Below are positions 33,481-49,379 of a stretch of 64,000 nucleotides of DNA, piece after piece. Under the pieces are notes generated by a model, which worked only from the letters and a program-made list of their open reading frames with translations, was not told the DNA's origin and ran no database searches. This DNA is from Simmondsia chinensis (Eukaryota; Streptophyta; Magnoliopsida; Caryophyllales; Simmondsiaceae), in assembly GCA_018398585.1 (NCBI GenBank), contig JAGTTD010000005.1, forward strand, positions 38,690,750 to 38,754,749. The letters run 5' to 3'. Each line of letters begins with the position of its first letter. Position 1 is the first letter of the stretch. The position numbers were made by a program, and so were the translations under genes.

Positions 33481-33866
33481 TTTAAAAAAAAACTAGACCA
33501 TGAGTCTTAAACAAGCATAGAAAAAGGAAGTCATAACAAAGATTTGTTTGCATGTGAGAGTCATCCTGGATATTGGGCAAAACTTTCGCCTGGATAGCGT
33601 AGACTTAACAAACTTTTCAAGTACGATGAAATCAACATAAGAGGCCTGCTTTGTAAAATCTACAAAACCCACATCATTCTCACTTGTAGTTTGTTGTGCT
33701 TATTGGAATTCTATACAATCACTCTTGTTCAGTAAGACCCACTATAGAGCATTAACATAGCAAGCCCATAGGCTTGAGAGTGATAATTACTGTAAACTGT
33801 TAAATTGAAAGCTACATCAGAAACAAAGAAAATAATGAAGAAAATCTGAAAGAGAGGAAAAATTAA

Positions 33867-33990
33867 CAACAACAACAACAAATCTAGTGCCCCAAGGGCT
33901 CCCGCCTGAGCAGGGTTTTCAGGGGGGAAGGGGGTTGAGATGTACGTAGCCCTATTTCTTCAGGGCGTTACCCTAAAGAGAGGCTGTGTC
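33867..33990 (-). mobile_element. LINE/SINE 3'-tail fragment
   Basis: AACAACAACAACAACAAATC, then CCCCAAGGGCTCCCGCCTGA and TGAGATGTACGTAGCCC, is the complement of the shared RTE-LINE/5S-SINE 3' end with a TTG-rich terminus. No 5S head is present. The counterpart in the inverted module is at 49085-49215, so this insertion predates the duplication. Confidence 0.7.
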
Positions 33991-34250
33991 AATGGGCTAC
34001 CGACACTACAAAGCAGACAAGAAAAAACAAGAAACTAAAAAGTGTAAATGAAAAACAAGATAAAAACACAAGCCAGAGCTGCTGGAAAGACCTTTGAAAT
34101 AGGCTATGTGGGTTGTTTTTAGCTCTGAGGTTATTATTAGCTCTCTGTTACCTCTTTGCTGCTTTGTTTTCTTTGCTTCCCAATTAAGCTTTTGAGGTTT
34201 TATGTTCTTAAATAGAGTGCGAGGACACGGGTATTGCTTTCCTTAGGGCC

Positions 34251-34700
34251 GTAAATATATCGTGTTATGTCTTGTTCGTGTTATGCGAGGGATATTAAAA
34301 TTGAAGCCAACCCGAACCCGGCCCGTTTACTAAACGGGTTAGAAACTCTCAACTCTTATCGAATCCATAGTTAATAATACAAATCATTGTTGATACAAAT
34401 CATATACCAGCAATAAATATATGATATGTTTATAATTGTTAAAATAAACTATTTTCTTATGCAGGATAGGTCACCAAAAATCTATATATGTTAATAATAG
34501 TATACCACTCAAATACTTAGCATAACTACATATGCGGGTCAAATTTATTGAACCTAAATTCCACCCAATTACCTCAATGGATTAAACAGGCCAACCTAAA
34601 TTCAACCTGACTTTAAAAACCTTGACCCAAACCGATTATCTTCGTATCATATTTATGTCATGTTACCATATCGTATCAGATTTTGCCAGCGTTTTTTGGA
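34251..34700. mobile_element. hAT-like non-autonomous element
   Basis: AGGGCCGTAAATATATCGTG at the left and the inverse of GCTGGCAAAATCTGATACGA at the right, with GGGTT/AACCC subterminal motifs. The inverted counterpart is at 48371-48795. No transposase was found. Confidence 0.55.
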
Positions 34701-34873
34701 TTGAGAAAGGGAGGAAAAAAGACTGGGTCTTTCGGCTATTCCCTCGTTCAAAAGTTACATGAAATGTGTACATCTTATAAAAAATTTGCTGCATGCTTCG
34801 TCAATCTGATTGAAATTCTAATATAAGTTATTTCTCAACTTATGAAAAGAAATCACGTTGAAAGAGTCTAAAA

Positions 34874-36545
34874 TAGGGGTCGCAAAAGTGTCGTGTTCGT
34901 ATCTATGTAATATAAGGGGTCTTTGAAATGGAGTTAGCTCGAGCCCGAGCCCTAACCTGGCTTGTCCATTATGCAAGTTACGAACTCTCAACCCTGGCAC
35001 AACCCGATTATGAAATGGGTAACACATGGGCTACCTATTTAATTATATTGGTGATATTTTTTAAATAAATGTTTGTTTTTCAATTTACAAACATGTTGAT
35101 AATACACCTGATGGTTGATACTTGTAAGAAATACACGACACATTTATAATTGTTAGAATAAATTATCAAATTAACATTACTAAATACATTTAAATTATCT
35201 TATATAGAATAAGTTACCCAAAATTTATATATAATAATAATAATGAACCATTCAAATATCTAACATACTTATATAAACAAGTCAATAACATGTCGAAAAC
35301 ATCAAAAGAAGGGTACCTTGGTGCATGCTTTTCGCGGATGATATAGTTCTGGTAGGGTAGTTTAGAGAAAGGTGAATGAAAAGTTGGAACTTTGGAGTAG
35401 GGCCTTGAAATATAAAGGCTTACGGCTCAGTAGATCCAAGATCGAATATATGGAACTCAAGTTCTGTACCTCATCCAGGCGAAGCGTGGAAGACATCAAG
35501 ATTGGATAGGAGTCCATACCGTTGTTTTTAATATTTGGGATCCATAGTGCGATAGGACAGCGAAGTTGATGAGGACATCAACAATCAAATTAAAGTAGGC
35601 TGCCATAAATAGAGGATAGCCTCAGTGGTATTATGTGATAGAAAGTTCCTATTAAAGCTAAAGAAAAAATACTATAAGACAATAGTGAGACCGGCCATGT
35701 CATACGATACTGAGTGTTGGCCAGTTAAACGGCATCATATGTAGAAGTTGAAGGTGGTGGAAATGAGGATGTTGCGGTAGATATTTGGACGCATAAGAAA
35801 GTATAGGATCATAAATGACATTATAAAAATTAAATTGGGTGTGGTCCTAGTCGAGGATAAGTTGAGGGAGTAATGTTTACGATGGTTTGGGCATGTTTGG
35901 AGAAGACCGATTGCCCCTGTTAGGAGATACGAGCAACTCCATACTAAGGATGAGAGAAGAGGGCGAGGCAAGCCAAAGAAAAGTTGGTTGGAGACAATTC
36001 GACATGACCTCACACACTTAAATCTAATTGAGGTGATGGCCTTAGATAAAGCTAAGTGGAGTGCTAGCATAGGCATAGCCAATATAGGGGCTAGAATAAA
36101 GGAGCATAACTAGGTTAGTCATAGCACCTCTAGGCTTATTTGTGCCTCACCACTTGTTGCTTGTTATTGTGTGCTATATTGCTTTTACTTCATACTTTAT
36201 TTCTTGTTTCTGCTTTTTGCTTTTTCGTATGTTGCTATGTTTTTTGAGTTAGGGGTCCTCGGACACATTTCTCTTTGGGGTAGCACCCTAAAGGAATAAG
36301 GTTACGTATATCTTACCCCTCAGAAAAAACCCCAGCTTTAGCAAAAGCTCTTAAGGCACTGGGCTTGTTGTTGTTATTGTAATAACATGTCGAAGACAAG
36401 TTAAATGGGTCCAAACCTAAATTCAATCCAAATATCTAAACGGATTAAACAGGTCGATCCAAATTCAATCTAGCATCAAAATTTCCAACTCAAACCCACT
36501 ATCTTTATACTTATTACCGTGTCATATCATATTTTGATGGGTCTG
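34874..36545. mobile_element. hAT-like element with 8-bp TSD, interrupted by a LINE
   Basis: The left end TAGGGGTCGCAAAAGTGTCG and right end (reverse complement CAGACCCATCAAAATATGAT) form imperfect inverted repeats. The 8-bp direct repeat GTCTAAAA lies at 34866-34873 and 36546-36553. The interior is homologous to the elements at 19741, 27724 and 34251. An RTE LINE sits at 35302-36380. Confidence 0.7.
35302..36380 (+). mobile_element. 5'-truncated RTE-type LINE, copy 1
   Basis: Flanked by the 18-bp target duplication AATAACATGTCGAA(A/G)ACA (35284-35301 and 36381-36398, one mismatch). It encodes the end of an RTE-clade reverse transcriptase: MLFADDIVLVG at 35332-35364, then, across frameshifts and stops, the KLELWSRALKYKGLRLSRSK-like stretch, the SEVDEDINNQIK-like stretch and MLRXIFGRIRKYRIINDIIK. 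The 3' untranslated end (about 36255-36380) contains GGGGTCCTCGGACACATTTC, AAGGAATAAGGTTACGTATA and CTTAAGGCACTGGGCTTGTT, and ends TTGTTGTTATTG. This 3' end matches the tails of the 5S-headed SINEs. Confidence 0.88.
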
Positions 36546-36553
36546 GTCTAAAA

Positions 36554-37350
36554 CTAGGAAGGTTGACCTCCCCTATTTTCGAGGACTTTTCTAGTTGAGT
36601 CAATGCCTAAAATAATGGCGATAAGCCAATTCCAAAAATGGAGTTCCAAGTTACGCGGACATTGGCACTCCGGAACTAACCATTTTTAAATCTAGGTCAA
36701 CCAAAAAAAAAAAAAAAAAAAAAAAAAAGACTGTCTCAAATGACATTATTCGGCTACGTTTAGTTAAACTTTTTAATAGCTTAAAACTGTAAAAAGAATC
36801 TAATGATTGTAAGATTTGTATTTGGTTTACAGAAATTTTACATCTTTTTCACAGTCTAAATAGAAGGATGAAAATATTATTTTATAACTAAGTAGAAAAA
36901 GATATAAAATTAGATTTTTTTCACAACTTATTTCAAAAATATATTTTAAAAAGACTATGTTAACATTAAATCTTCACCACTATAATTTAGTTTTACTTTT
37001 TATCACCACCCCCCACCTCCCACCACCCCTTGTACCCCATGGGTCGCTATACTTACTCATCACTCTCCATTTCCTTGACCAACTATTATCATAATTTTCT
37101 TTTATGTACTATCATTAATTGGTTTATATTATTAAGTTATTTTATAATTATAATATATAGATTTATTTTTTAAACTTGTGTTCAAATACTTTATTATGTA
37201 AAAAAGATCTTTCAGCAGTGCACAACCAAACACTTCACTGTAAAAAAATTCAAATCTTAAATGGATAAATTTTATTAAAATAAGTAAACTAAAATAATAT
37301 AAGGTGAAACAAGCTAACCCAAATGCACCCTTAATGAAAGTTTATCACCC
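36554..37350. other. Intergenic DNA
   Basis: A run of 27 A occurs at about 36702-36728, followed by AT-rich sequence and a C-rich patch at 37008-37040. No gene or identifiable element was found. Confidence 0.45.
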
Positions 37351-37860
37351 CTTTGTGTTGGAAAAAACATAGATCAAGTATAGATAGAAACAAAAAATTA
37401 ACAAAAACCAAAGAAATATTAGCAACCCGAAAGTTACATGGGAACCCTCTTTCAATTAGAGAAAAAATGACCAGACTCAAACGGGTATTTCATTCATTAT
37501 GAATTTAATATTACAATTTCTAATTGAAACCCTAAACCCCATCTCATATCTCTCACCCAATTGTAATTGTTACACAGAAAGTTACCAACCCTCTCACATG
37601 TAGTTTTGATCAGCAAGTCATCAGTCTTGACACAATGTAGCTTTGAACGGTAAATTACCAATCTTTGAACAATGTAGCTTTGAAATGAGGAAGTTACAGA
37701 AACTCTCTCAACACTCAATTAAGGCACCCGAGTATGATTCCGTTTATGGTCGGGAAACCCCCTCAACCTCCACCAAGGAAAAAAAAAAGAAAAGAGGAAC
37801 CTCACAAGCATTTCAAAATGAAATATTGAACTGAGATTTCCGATTTTCTCCTTCTATAAA
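37351..37860. mobile_element. Copia LTR-like remnant
   Basis: TGTTGGAAAAAACATAGATC, then AAAGTTACATGGGAACCCTC and TTCTATAAATGGTTCTGCC, resembles a plant Copia LTR in gross arrangement (compare the LTRs at 4802 and 7216). There is no partner LTR, primer-binding site or coding region. Confidence 0.3.
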
Positions 37861-38224
37861 TGGTTCTGCCATTGTAGTGAATTGGTATGCTTAATGAAAT
37901 GGAGCCCTTCTTCTATCCAGGGCCGGACATAACCCCAAGCATCTACTTGAAGCCCCCAAATTTTAGAGTTTATCGTTTTTATAGTAATAATTGTTCATAG
38001 TAATAACTTTTAAGAGAAACATTATTATATATGAAGGGTCCAATTTAAAAATTTTTGCTTGAGACCCCAAGAATGTCAAGACCGACCCTATCCCTTATCT
38101 TTTCTTTATTTTCCTCTTTACTATTTGTAAGTTCTTCTAAATTTCTTTAGATTATACAATATAGCAAACCTGCAAAGAATGCAAATGATAATAAGCAGTG
38201 TTACTGCATCTTCAATGGTGAAAC

Positions 38225-38470
38225 GAAGTTCCTAGGGATTTGGTGAACAAAGGCCTGACCCACGAAATTGATATACATGAGATCCACATATAAACTTAGG
38301 TGAAATTTAATTATAAAATCAAGTACTATTAGGTAAAGTAACCTGTAAAGCTTATGTGTTAAATCTTTTTTCTCTTATAACTCCAATGTGAGATTATATA
38401 AATCTTTTTTCTCTTATAACTCCAATGTGAGATTATATTTCTTAATTAGACTCACATATGGATTACTCAA
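38225..38470 (-). repeat. TRIM LTR remnant with internal tandem duplication
   Basis: Complementary to the short LTR of the TRIM at 25893-26470 (CCACATATAAACTTAGGTGA, TATAACTCCAATGTGAGATT). A 39-bp unit beginning AAATCTTTTTTCTCTTATAA is duplicated head to tail at 38361-38438. Confidence 0.55.
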
Positions 38471-39898
38471 CAAGATCGTACCCTTATGTGAAAATTCTGG
38501 GGAGAAGAATATCTTGAAGTGGCGCATCATATTAATAAAGCGCAAATTTGAAGAACTTAAGGCCTATATGATAATCAAATCGAGCCCTAATTTCATCATA
38601 TCTTAGACATTTATAGTTATTTGAGCGTCGTTTAGAATGAGATTAGTTTTTTTGTACAAATGTTTGATTTGTTGCCTTAGGAGACACGTTTGAAAACGCT
38701 CGGCTATAAGAACTTTATGGGACTTAACCTCATATTATATCGTTCTGAAATCTTAATTATAACTTCAAATATAATTGAATAATATTTATGGTTTAATAAC
38801 GAGATGACGAAGATTTAATAATTGCATTCATCTGCTGCGGATTGAACATGTGCCTAATTTGAGTAGAAATTTTTCTTTTTTTTTATAAGGTAAAGAAATT
38901 TCTCAAAATCACTTCCTCGAGAACAGTTCCTATGAGGAATCCAAGTAATAATTTTCCCGAAAGGGGAAACAATCTATTCCTTCCTTCGAGTGGCATTCAA
39001 CTCTTCTTCCGCAGCCCCATCAGCAGAACTATTTGCCCCTATAGACGTGAATGATCTTAATGTTATCTCTTCAGAGCCCAGCTAACCGATGTCCATAATT
39101 ATACTCTTAATACACCAAGAAGTTATATAGTTTCGCATCATTGATTTACTAAAAGTTAAGACTCGTTTACATTGGTCGTGTTCAACTCTCACATGCCAAA
39201 AGAGACAAAAAGCTCGGAGTCGGATTGCTAAGTTATAAAAAATTTGTTATTGAAACACTTTTTGCAAAAACGCTTGTACAAAAGGCTTAATAGAATATTT
39301 TTGTTTAAAAAGCTTTAGCTTTTACTAATCCTTATATATACTTTAAAGAAGAAGCATTGCATTACTTATTATTTTTACTTTTACTTAAAACAAAAAGAAA
39401 AGTTATTATTTTTATTTAAAAACACTTTTTTTTCAAGCCAAATACCCTTTTTTACCTTAAAAAAACTTTTCTATAAAAGCAGCTTGATCAAATAAACCCT
39501 TAGTCTTTAAAAGAAAAAAAAAAATCAGGTTAAAGAAAATGTTACTGAAGTTGCCATATTATAAAATTCAAACAAACCGACACTCGGCCCTTCAAAAACA
39601 GCCCCCTACAGGGTCTCTGTAGGAGTAAGACTGTATACATCTCACATTCCCTCAAACTTGTCTTGACAAGAGCCCTTTGAGGCATTGCGTTTGTTTTTGT
39701 TAATTCTTCTATGAAAAAAAGAACCTTCAGTGCAGAACTAAGAGGCAATGAAAATTTGAACTGTAATACATAGAAGAGTCATATAATTGTCTTACTAAGA
39801 ACAAAAATGAAGAGAAACATTTAACATTATGTCTAGAGGAAAAAGGAGGTATCTCATAAGAAACTGAAGTTGGCGGAGAGTCAAAAATTTTAGCAGTT
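38471..39898. other. Intergenic DNA downstream of RPS3, with one SINE-tail fragment
   Basis: Mostly AT-rich with no gene. 39600-39705 on the plus strand is a degenerate copy of the LINE/SINE 3' tail (GGAGTAAGACTGTATACATC, AGAGCCCTTTGAGGCATTGC, then TTTGTTTTTG). The last part before 39899 is the RPS3 3' untranslated region. I did not identify a polyadenylation signal with confidence. Confidence 0.5.
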
Positions 39899-44088
<4,190 letters not shown>

Positions 44089-44375
44089 GATTGCAAAAAG
44101 ATTATGCTTTTAGGGTTTTGGGGGCTTCGGCTCTGCGTAGTTCTTCACTGGAAAACCCTAAAATTTGAAAAGAGAGAGATTACTGTTGTATGGTAGCGCC
44201 GGTTATATATCAAAGAGGTGGGATCAAGTGCGCCGCAGACACAGATTATTGACATGGTTGTAATAATTGGACGGCCATGATTGAGTCTTGTATTATCCAT
44301 CTGGAGCAATCTAGCCGTTCATTTAAAAGACCGGAGTTTTTGGGCCGATCCAGTGACTTTTAGTTATGGGCCTTT
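44089..44375 (-). promoter_or_regulatory. RPS3 5' leader and promoter (telo-box, site II, TATA-like)
   Basis: On the gene strand the telo-box-like AAACCCTA occurs at 44118-44111, close to the start codon. A second telo-box motif lies in the opposite sense (AAACCCTAA on plus, 44153-44161). A TATA-like GATATATAACC is at about 44213-44203. Site II-type TGGGCC motifs on plus are at 44341-44346 and 44367-44372. Telo-boxes near the start together with site II motifs upstream are the known signature of plant ribosomal-protein promoters, which are co-expressed in dividing cells. Exact transcription start is inferred only. Confidence 0.65.
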
Positions 44376-44449
44376 GGCCCTCTTGATCCAATCATGCATG
44401 TGGAAGTGGATTGAAAATCAGTCCAAAATCTGGATGGCTAATTTTTTCC

Positions 44450-44725
44450 TAGGTGAATTACCTATTATATAAGGTTTTGTGTATTAATTTTTTAGTTTAT
44501 AAATTTTATAAAATAATTTTTTAGTCTAAAAAATTATAAGTATTTAATAAAATAGTCTAAACAATATTGTGAAAAAATAAAAGTGAAGCGTATTTTACAT
44601 GTTACACACTGCTATATGGACTATTTTATTAAACATATAACTTTTTTGAAAATAAAATTATTTTAATAAAGTTTGTGAATTAAAAAATTAGCACACCAAA
44701 TCTCAGAATACTAATATATAATTTA
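44450..44725. mobile_element. AT-rich MITE
   Basis: The left part GTGTATTAATTTTTTAGTTT and right part (reverse complement GTGTGCTAATTTTTTAATTC) form a terminal inverted repeat. It extends outward more weakly to GGTGAATTACCTATTATATA and its counterpart. The interior has a second inverted pair (ATAAAATAGTCTAAA / TGGACTATTTTATTAAA). No coding capacity and no certain target duplication were found. Confidence 0.6.
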
Positions 44726-46662
44726 CCCTTTTTATGAAAAAATTTGTGTTTTTTGTATAATTTGGATGGGTTTGTCCGAAAAGAAAAGTGTATTTAAATA
44801 GATATAGAAACTATTTTTCTGTTTTTGCGTGAAAATAAAAAAAGGTATGTTAAAAAATTCACGTGTAAATTTCACATATGAGTTGCAAGGAAGAAAAAAT
44901 ATAAACCTAGTATGTTACTCTAGCTAAATTGGTTTTAAAATGGAATTTCATTCGGACTTCTACGTAAAACTTTTATACGCGAACTTCACGCTCGATGAAT
45001 TTAACACATCACAACTTTTTAATTTTTTTAGAAAATCATCTCAAAAAGTCTAAAATTTTTCATCAATCCCTTAAATCACATTATTAGCTCTCCATTAAAT
45101 GTTACATGATTGTAACGTAGATTTTAGCTCAACTTTTTTAGTTTTCAAGTCAACAATGAACAAAAGTTAAAACCAGTCAATTTAACAATATATTTACGTG
45201 CCTTTCCCAACTAGGTTTGATCCCGATGTTCTTAAAATAGGTGAAATATAAACCTTGGTGAGAGAGATGATAGAAAATACTTTACTATCTTGAAGACATT
45301 AAGTCATAGCAACTAATATAGAACTCACTTTTGAAAGTAACAAACAATTAATGATTCAATTTAAAGTACTTGATAGACTTTTAGAGATAATTTTTTGAAA
45401 AATTTAAAAATTAACACCAATTAAGTAAAAAAAATAACTTTTAAATACATTTTTTTAAATTGTATTAAATTGACATAATTAAAAATATAAAGATTAAATT
45501 AATATAATAGACAAAGTTTAAGAATCTTTGGCATAAATAATTCTATTTTCTGTTAAAATCCCTAAAATAACAAATGAGATTAGTCCTGCGTCTTGTGTGT
45601 CTTCTTCTAGACTTCTCTTTCCTACCCTAATTTTTACTCCTCTCAATTCAAATCTCTACTATTTACAATCTCAAAAATTTTAGCTTATAACATTCTTCCT
45701 CTTCTCTTTCATTTGTTCATTTACAGGTGAAAATCTTCCTTGTTTGCGGGATGTTTTTGTTGTAATTTATTCAATTAGGTATATGATTGATAGAACTTGG
45801 TTTATATTTGACTAAATTGAGGGTAAAACATGAAATCAAATAAAGGATGCTATGTAATTTAGGAGCAGTATGTAATTGGCCGGTAGAGTTATTTACGCTG
45901 TTGGTTCACGGTGTTTTTAAATTTGTTTAAATTGGTTTTTCGTTTTTTCTTTTGCTTAAAATGGTCCTTCGTCTTTGTAACTTTGTTGAAATTGGTGGTG
46001 CCTCGTCTGTTCTTTTGTTTAAACGGGTCCCTAATGTTTTTTAACTTTGTAAAACTCTCTTTCCGTTTTATTAAGGGTGAAAGCTCATAATTGGTTTTAT
46101 AATCTTACATGTTCCGTCACGCAAATAACTATTGGACTTAAAGCGTGGATATTGTACAAGCCCATCTTGTATCATGTACTTAAATTATGTTGATTTAAAG
46201 TGCGGGCTGTTGGGATTCGAACTCATGAGCTGTCTAATAGCTTATCAAGGGACCAACTTTGCCAAGAGATTTAGTTGACGGGTGAAAGCCTATGATTAGT
46301 TTTATACTCTAACACGTGTTTCTATTTGAACGAGCAAACAAATAAAAAGCAGAAAAGGAATAATGTTCTTTCTTTCTGTTTTTCTGATTGCATGAGCAAA
46401 GTTGCTGGCTGAAATTTCTGTGATCGTTGAGCTTTCAGCTTATTTGGATTCATCATCCATTCACTGTGACCATGATATGAACAAAATTGGAAAATATATT
46501 TAAACTAAAGGAAAATAGTAAAATGCTAAAAGTAAAGGGATAAGAGAGAATATAAAAATGACATAGATTTCATTGATAGTTTTGATACAATGACCCCTCG
46601 TATATTTATAGAATAATCCCTCCTTAGTGGAGTAAACTATACTATCTATTGGATTACTCTAA
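44726..46662. other. Intergenic DNA with a SINE-like unit
   Basis: 44880-45000 is a degenerate TRIM LTR fragment. 46085-46325 is a single copy of the ~215-bp unit that is tandem in RPS3 intron 1 (GGACTTAAAGCGTGGATATT, GGGATTCGAACTCATGAGCT). 45890-46080 shares a low-complexity motif block with 57250-57420. No gene was found. Confidence 0.5.
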
Positions 46663-46892
46663 AGCAAAAAGCAACATTTTCAGTGTCACAAGGGCTCTCG
46701 CCTAAGTAGGGTCCGGAGGGGGGAGGGGGTGGATGTATATAGAAAGGATGATGTTTCCGAGAACCCCAACTTAAGGGGTGCTACATGAAGACTTCCCAGG
46801 AGGTCACTCATCTTGGTATTGCTCTCGTCCAAGTACGCTTAACTTCAGAGTTCTAATGGGATCCGGTGCTTGCGTGTTGGTACCCTCTTAGG
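46663..46892 (-). mobile_element. 5S rRNA-headed SINE, copy 4 (with TSD)
   Basis: Flanked by a 20-bp target duplication TATCTATTGGATTACTCTAA / TATCTATTGGATTACCCTAA (46643-46662 and 46893-46912, one mismatch). On minus it begins CTAAGAGGGTACCAACACGC and runs through the 5S block (CACCGGATCCCATTAGAACT, CTGAAGTTAAGCGTACTTGG, GTGACCTCCTGGGAAGTC). It ends with the tail (GTTGGGGTTCTCGGAAACAT, GGACCCTACTTAGGCGAGAG, CCCTTGTGACACTG) and GTTGCTTTTTGC. An internal tail segment is shortened compared with copy 2. Confidence 0.87.
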
Positions 46893-46912
46893 TATCTATT
46901 GGATTACCCTAA

Positions 46913-48370
46913 TATTATATATCCAAATACCTAATTTGAATTGTTGACAAAACTCACTGTACTAACTATTGGACTACCATAATACTATATATCCAAATGC
47001 CTAATTTGAGTACGTATCAAAGCATATGAAAAGAATTTCACACTACTTGCCTTGTGGTTCAAAGAGGGGGTGAGAGGAATGCACCAAAATACATAGCCTA
47101 TCAAGCTTATTTGTTCTTCAGGCTATGTGCCCTGGTGCTAAAGTAACTTCATTTCATGTTTTTGGTTGCTTGGCCTCATGAAATGCTGGGTGAGTGACAA
47201 AATGAAATGAAGACATTGAAGTTCTTCGATTTTTGTTTTCTGAATGTCAATCGAACGGATAAATCGTAGCATTGCTAATGAAGTTGAATGTCATCTCAGG
47301 CTCCCTGTGGTAGTTATCATCTGGTCGATTTTAGGGCTCGTGGGTTTGTGATCTCGTTAGTATCTTTCAGAGTTGTATTCTACAGCATTCATATATAACT
47401 TAAATCAGTTTTTAGTTGAGGTCTATGTAGTTGTAGACTCCTCTTTTTGGCAGATAAGCAGGGTTTCGTTCTTTTGTGGCGGGGTTTGATTTGAACTTAG
47501 GATCTTCTGTCTCGGGACCTCAACTTTAGTAGTACTTTATCGCCAAACCCAAGATGTCAATGGTACCGTGTTTACTGACCATTTGATGTGGAAAATTTTA
47601 ATTGGTCATAAGTTTGATCCTAACCGTGCGAGTTGTGTTCAGGGGCAAGGCATTGAATCCACCTTAACTAATCGAAAATCCTCTGAGGACTTGTGACCCT
47701 GTTCTTCTATTTTTTTGGAGTAGTCAGCTACATTGCGTCGCTATCTAACTGTATTTGATCACTCTGATCCCAGGATATGGGTTATATATAACGGAAGGAT
47801 ATGAGGAAAAAACTTCAAATGGTTGCTCGGGGTATCTTCGCTTTGGAGAACCCTCAAGGTACCATTGTCGGTCCTCGAGATCTTATGTTCACACACATTG
47901 ATACAGTAGCTCAAATTGCCTCAAATTAATGCTAAAAATCAGAAATAAAGTATGGGGGAGAAGAAAAAAGAGAGAGAATTAGAGGGAGAAGAAGAAGATT
48001 TCATTAATTTCTTTCATTACGTCTAACATAACTCCTCTTTAACTATATATAGTATGGCAATTAAAATAGGAAAGAAGGAAAAGCAGCAAAAGTACAGAAA
48101 AATAAGCAAAATTAATAGAAATTTGAATTGGATTGCAGCACATGCCCAGCATGTGCTATAACCACCTCAACCAAGCATGTGCTCACACGTGACCTGCTCT
48201 TCTTCCCACCAAGTACCCATCAACTGAACCTTGAACCCCAATTTTGAATCCGATAGTTCCAATTGAACGCGATACTGATCTTTTTCCCTGTAACACACAT
48301 TTTGAACGCGTGAATAGCAAAAAGACCAAGACTTTTTTTTTTTTTCCTTTCCCCTTTTCATCCCATGAAA
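46913..48370. other. Intergenic DNA, nothing certain
   Basis: 46913-46995 contains two similar stretches (CTATTGGATTACCCTAAT / CTATTGGACTACCATAAT followed by ATATCCAAATRCCTAATTTG), a local duplication. 47890-48160 (GAAGATTTCATTAATTTCTT, TAACTATATATAGTATGGC) could be the end of an LTR but has no partner. No gene was recognised. Confidence 0.4.
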
Positions 48371-48866
48371 AGCTAGCAAAATCTGATAACGATATGATAA
48401 CACGACATGAACATAATATGAAGATAACAAGTTTAGGTTAGGTTTTTGAAGTTAGGTTGAATTTGGGTTGACCCATTTAATCCATTTAAATAATTAGGCT
48501 GAATTTGGGTCATATTTAACCCGTTTTCAGTACGTTTGACCTAGATATATAGATATGCTAATAAATAGATTTTTGGTGACCTATCCTACATAACAAAATA
48601 GTTTATTTTAACTATTATAAATATATGATGTATTTATTGTTAGTATCAATAATGATTTGTATTATCAACTATAGGTTGGGTAATGATCGAGAATTCCTAA
48701 CCTGTTTAGTAAACGGATTGAGTTCGGGTTGGCTCCATTTCTAATACCTTTCGCAAAACACAAATACGAATACCACATAATACGATACAGTTACTGTTCT
48801 AAGAAAGTAATACCCGCGTCCTCGCACTCGATTTAAGAGCATAAAACCTCAAAAGCTTAATTGGGA

Positions 48867-48900
<34 letters not shown>

Positions 48901-49084
48901 AACAACGAAGCAAAAGAGGTAACAGAGAGCTAATAGTAGTTTCAAGGCTAAAACAACACACAGCCGATTTCAAAGGTCTTTCCAGTAGCTCTTACTGTTA
49001 TTTTTATCTTGTTTTTCATCTATATTTTTTAGTTTCTTGTTTTATTTTGTCTTTTTTAGGGTTGAGAACATGCGGATACAACAT

Positions 49085-49215
49085 CTCTTTAGCGTAACAC
49101 CTTGAAGGGATAGGGCTACGTACATCTCAACCATCCCCCAAAAAAGAAAGAAAAGAAAAAACCTGCTCAGACGAGAGCCTTTAAGGCACTAAATTTGTTG
49201 TTGTTGTTATTTTTT
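49085..49215 (+). mobile_element. LINE/SINE 3'-tail fragment in arm 2
   Basis: TAACACCTTGAAGGGATAGG, GCTACGTACATCTCAACC, CGAGAGCCTTTAAGGCAC and TTGTTGTTGTTATT are the shared tail; an A-rich insertion interrupts it at about 49138-49161. It is the counterpart of 33867-33990. Confidence 0.7.
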
Positions 49216-49379
49216 CTTGCCTTTCAGATTTTCTTATGTTGATTTCATCGCACTTGAAAAGTTTGTCAAGCCTACGCCCCTATAGGTAAAAGTTTTTCCC
49301 AACGTCCAGGATGACTCTCACATGCCAAACAAATCTTTGTTACAACTTCCTTTTTCCATGCTTGTTCAAGACTCATGAT

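Larger units (their letters stand above)
29880..34700 (-). repeat. Inverted duplication arm 1 (ankyrin copy C module)
   Basis: In order it contains the 3' flank, ankyrin copy C, Copia fragments, the tail fragment, the module edge and a hAT-like element. The same order occurs in opposite orientation at about 48370-52050. Distinct shared blocks include GTTTGCATGTGAGAGTCATC (33548), GCAGAGCTGCTGGAAAGACC-like (34073) and TTATGTTCTTAAATAGAGTG (34200). The limits are approximate. Confidence 0.75.
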
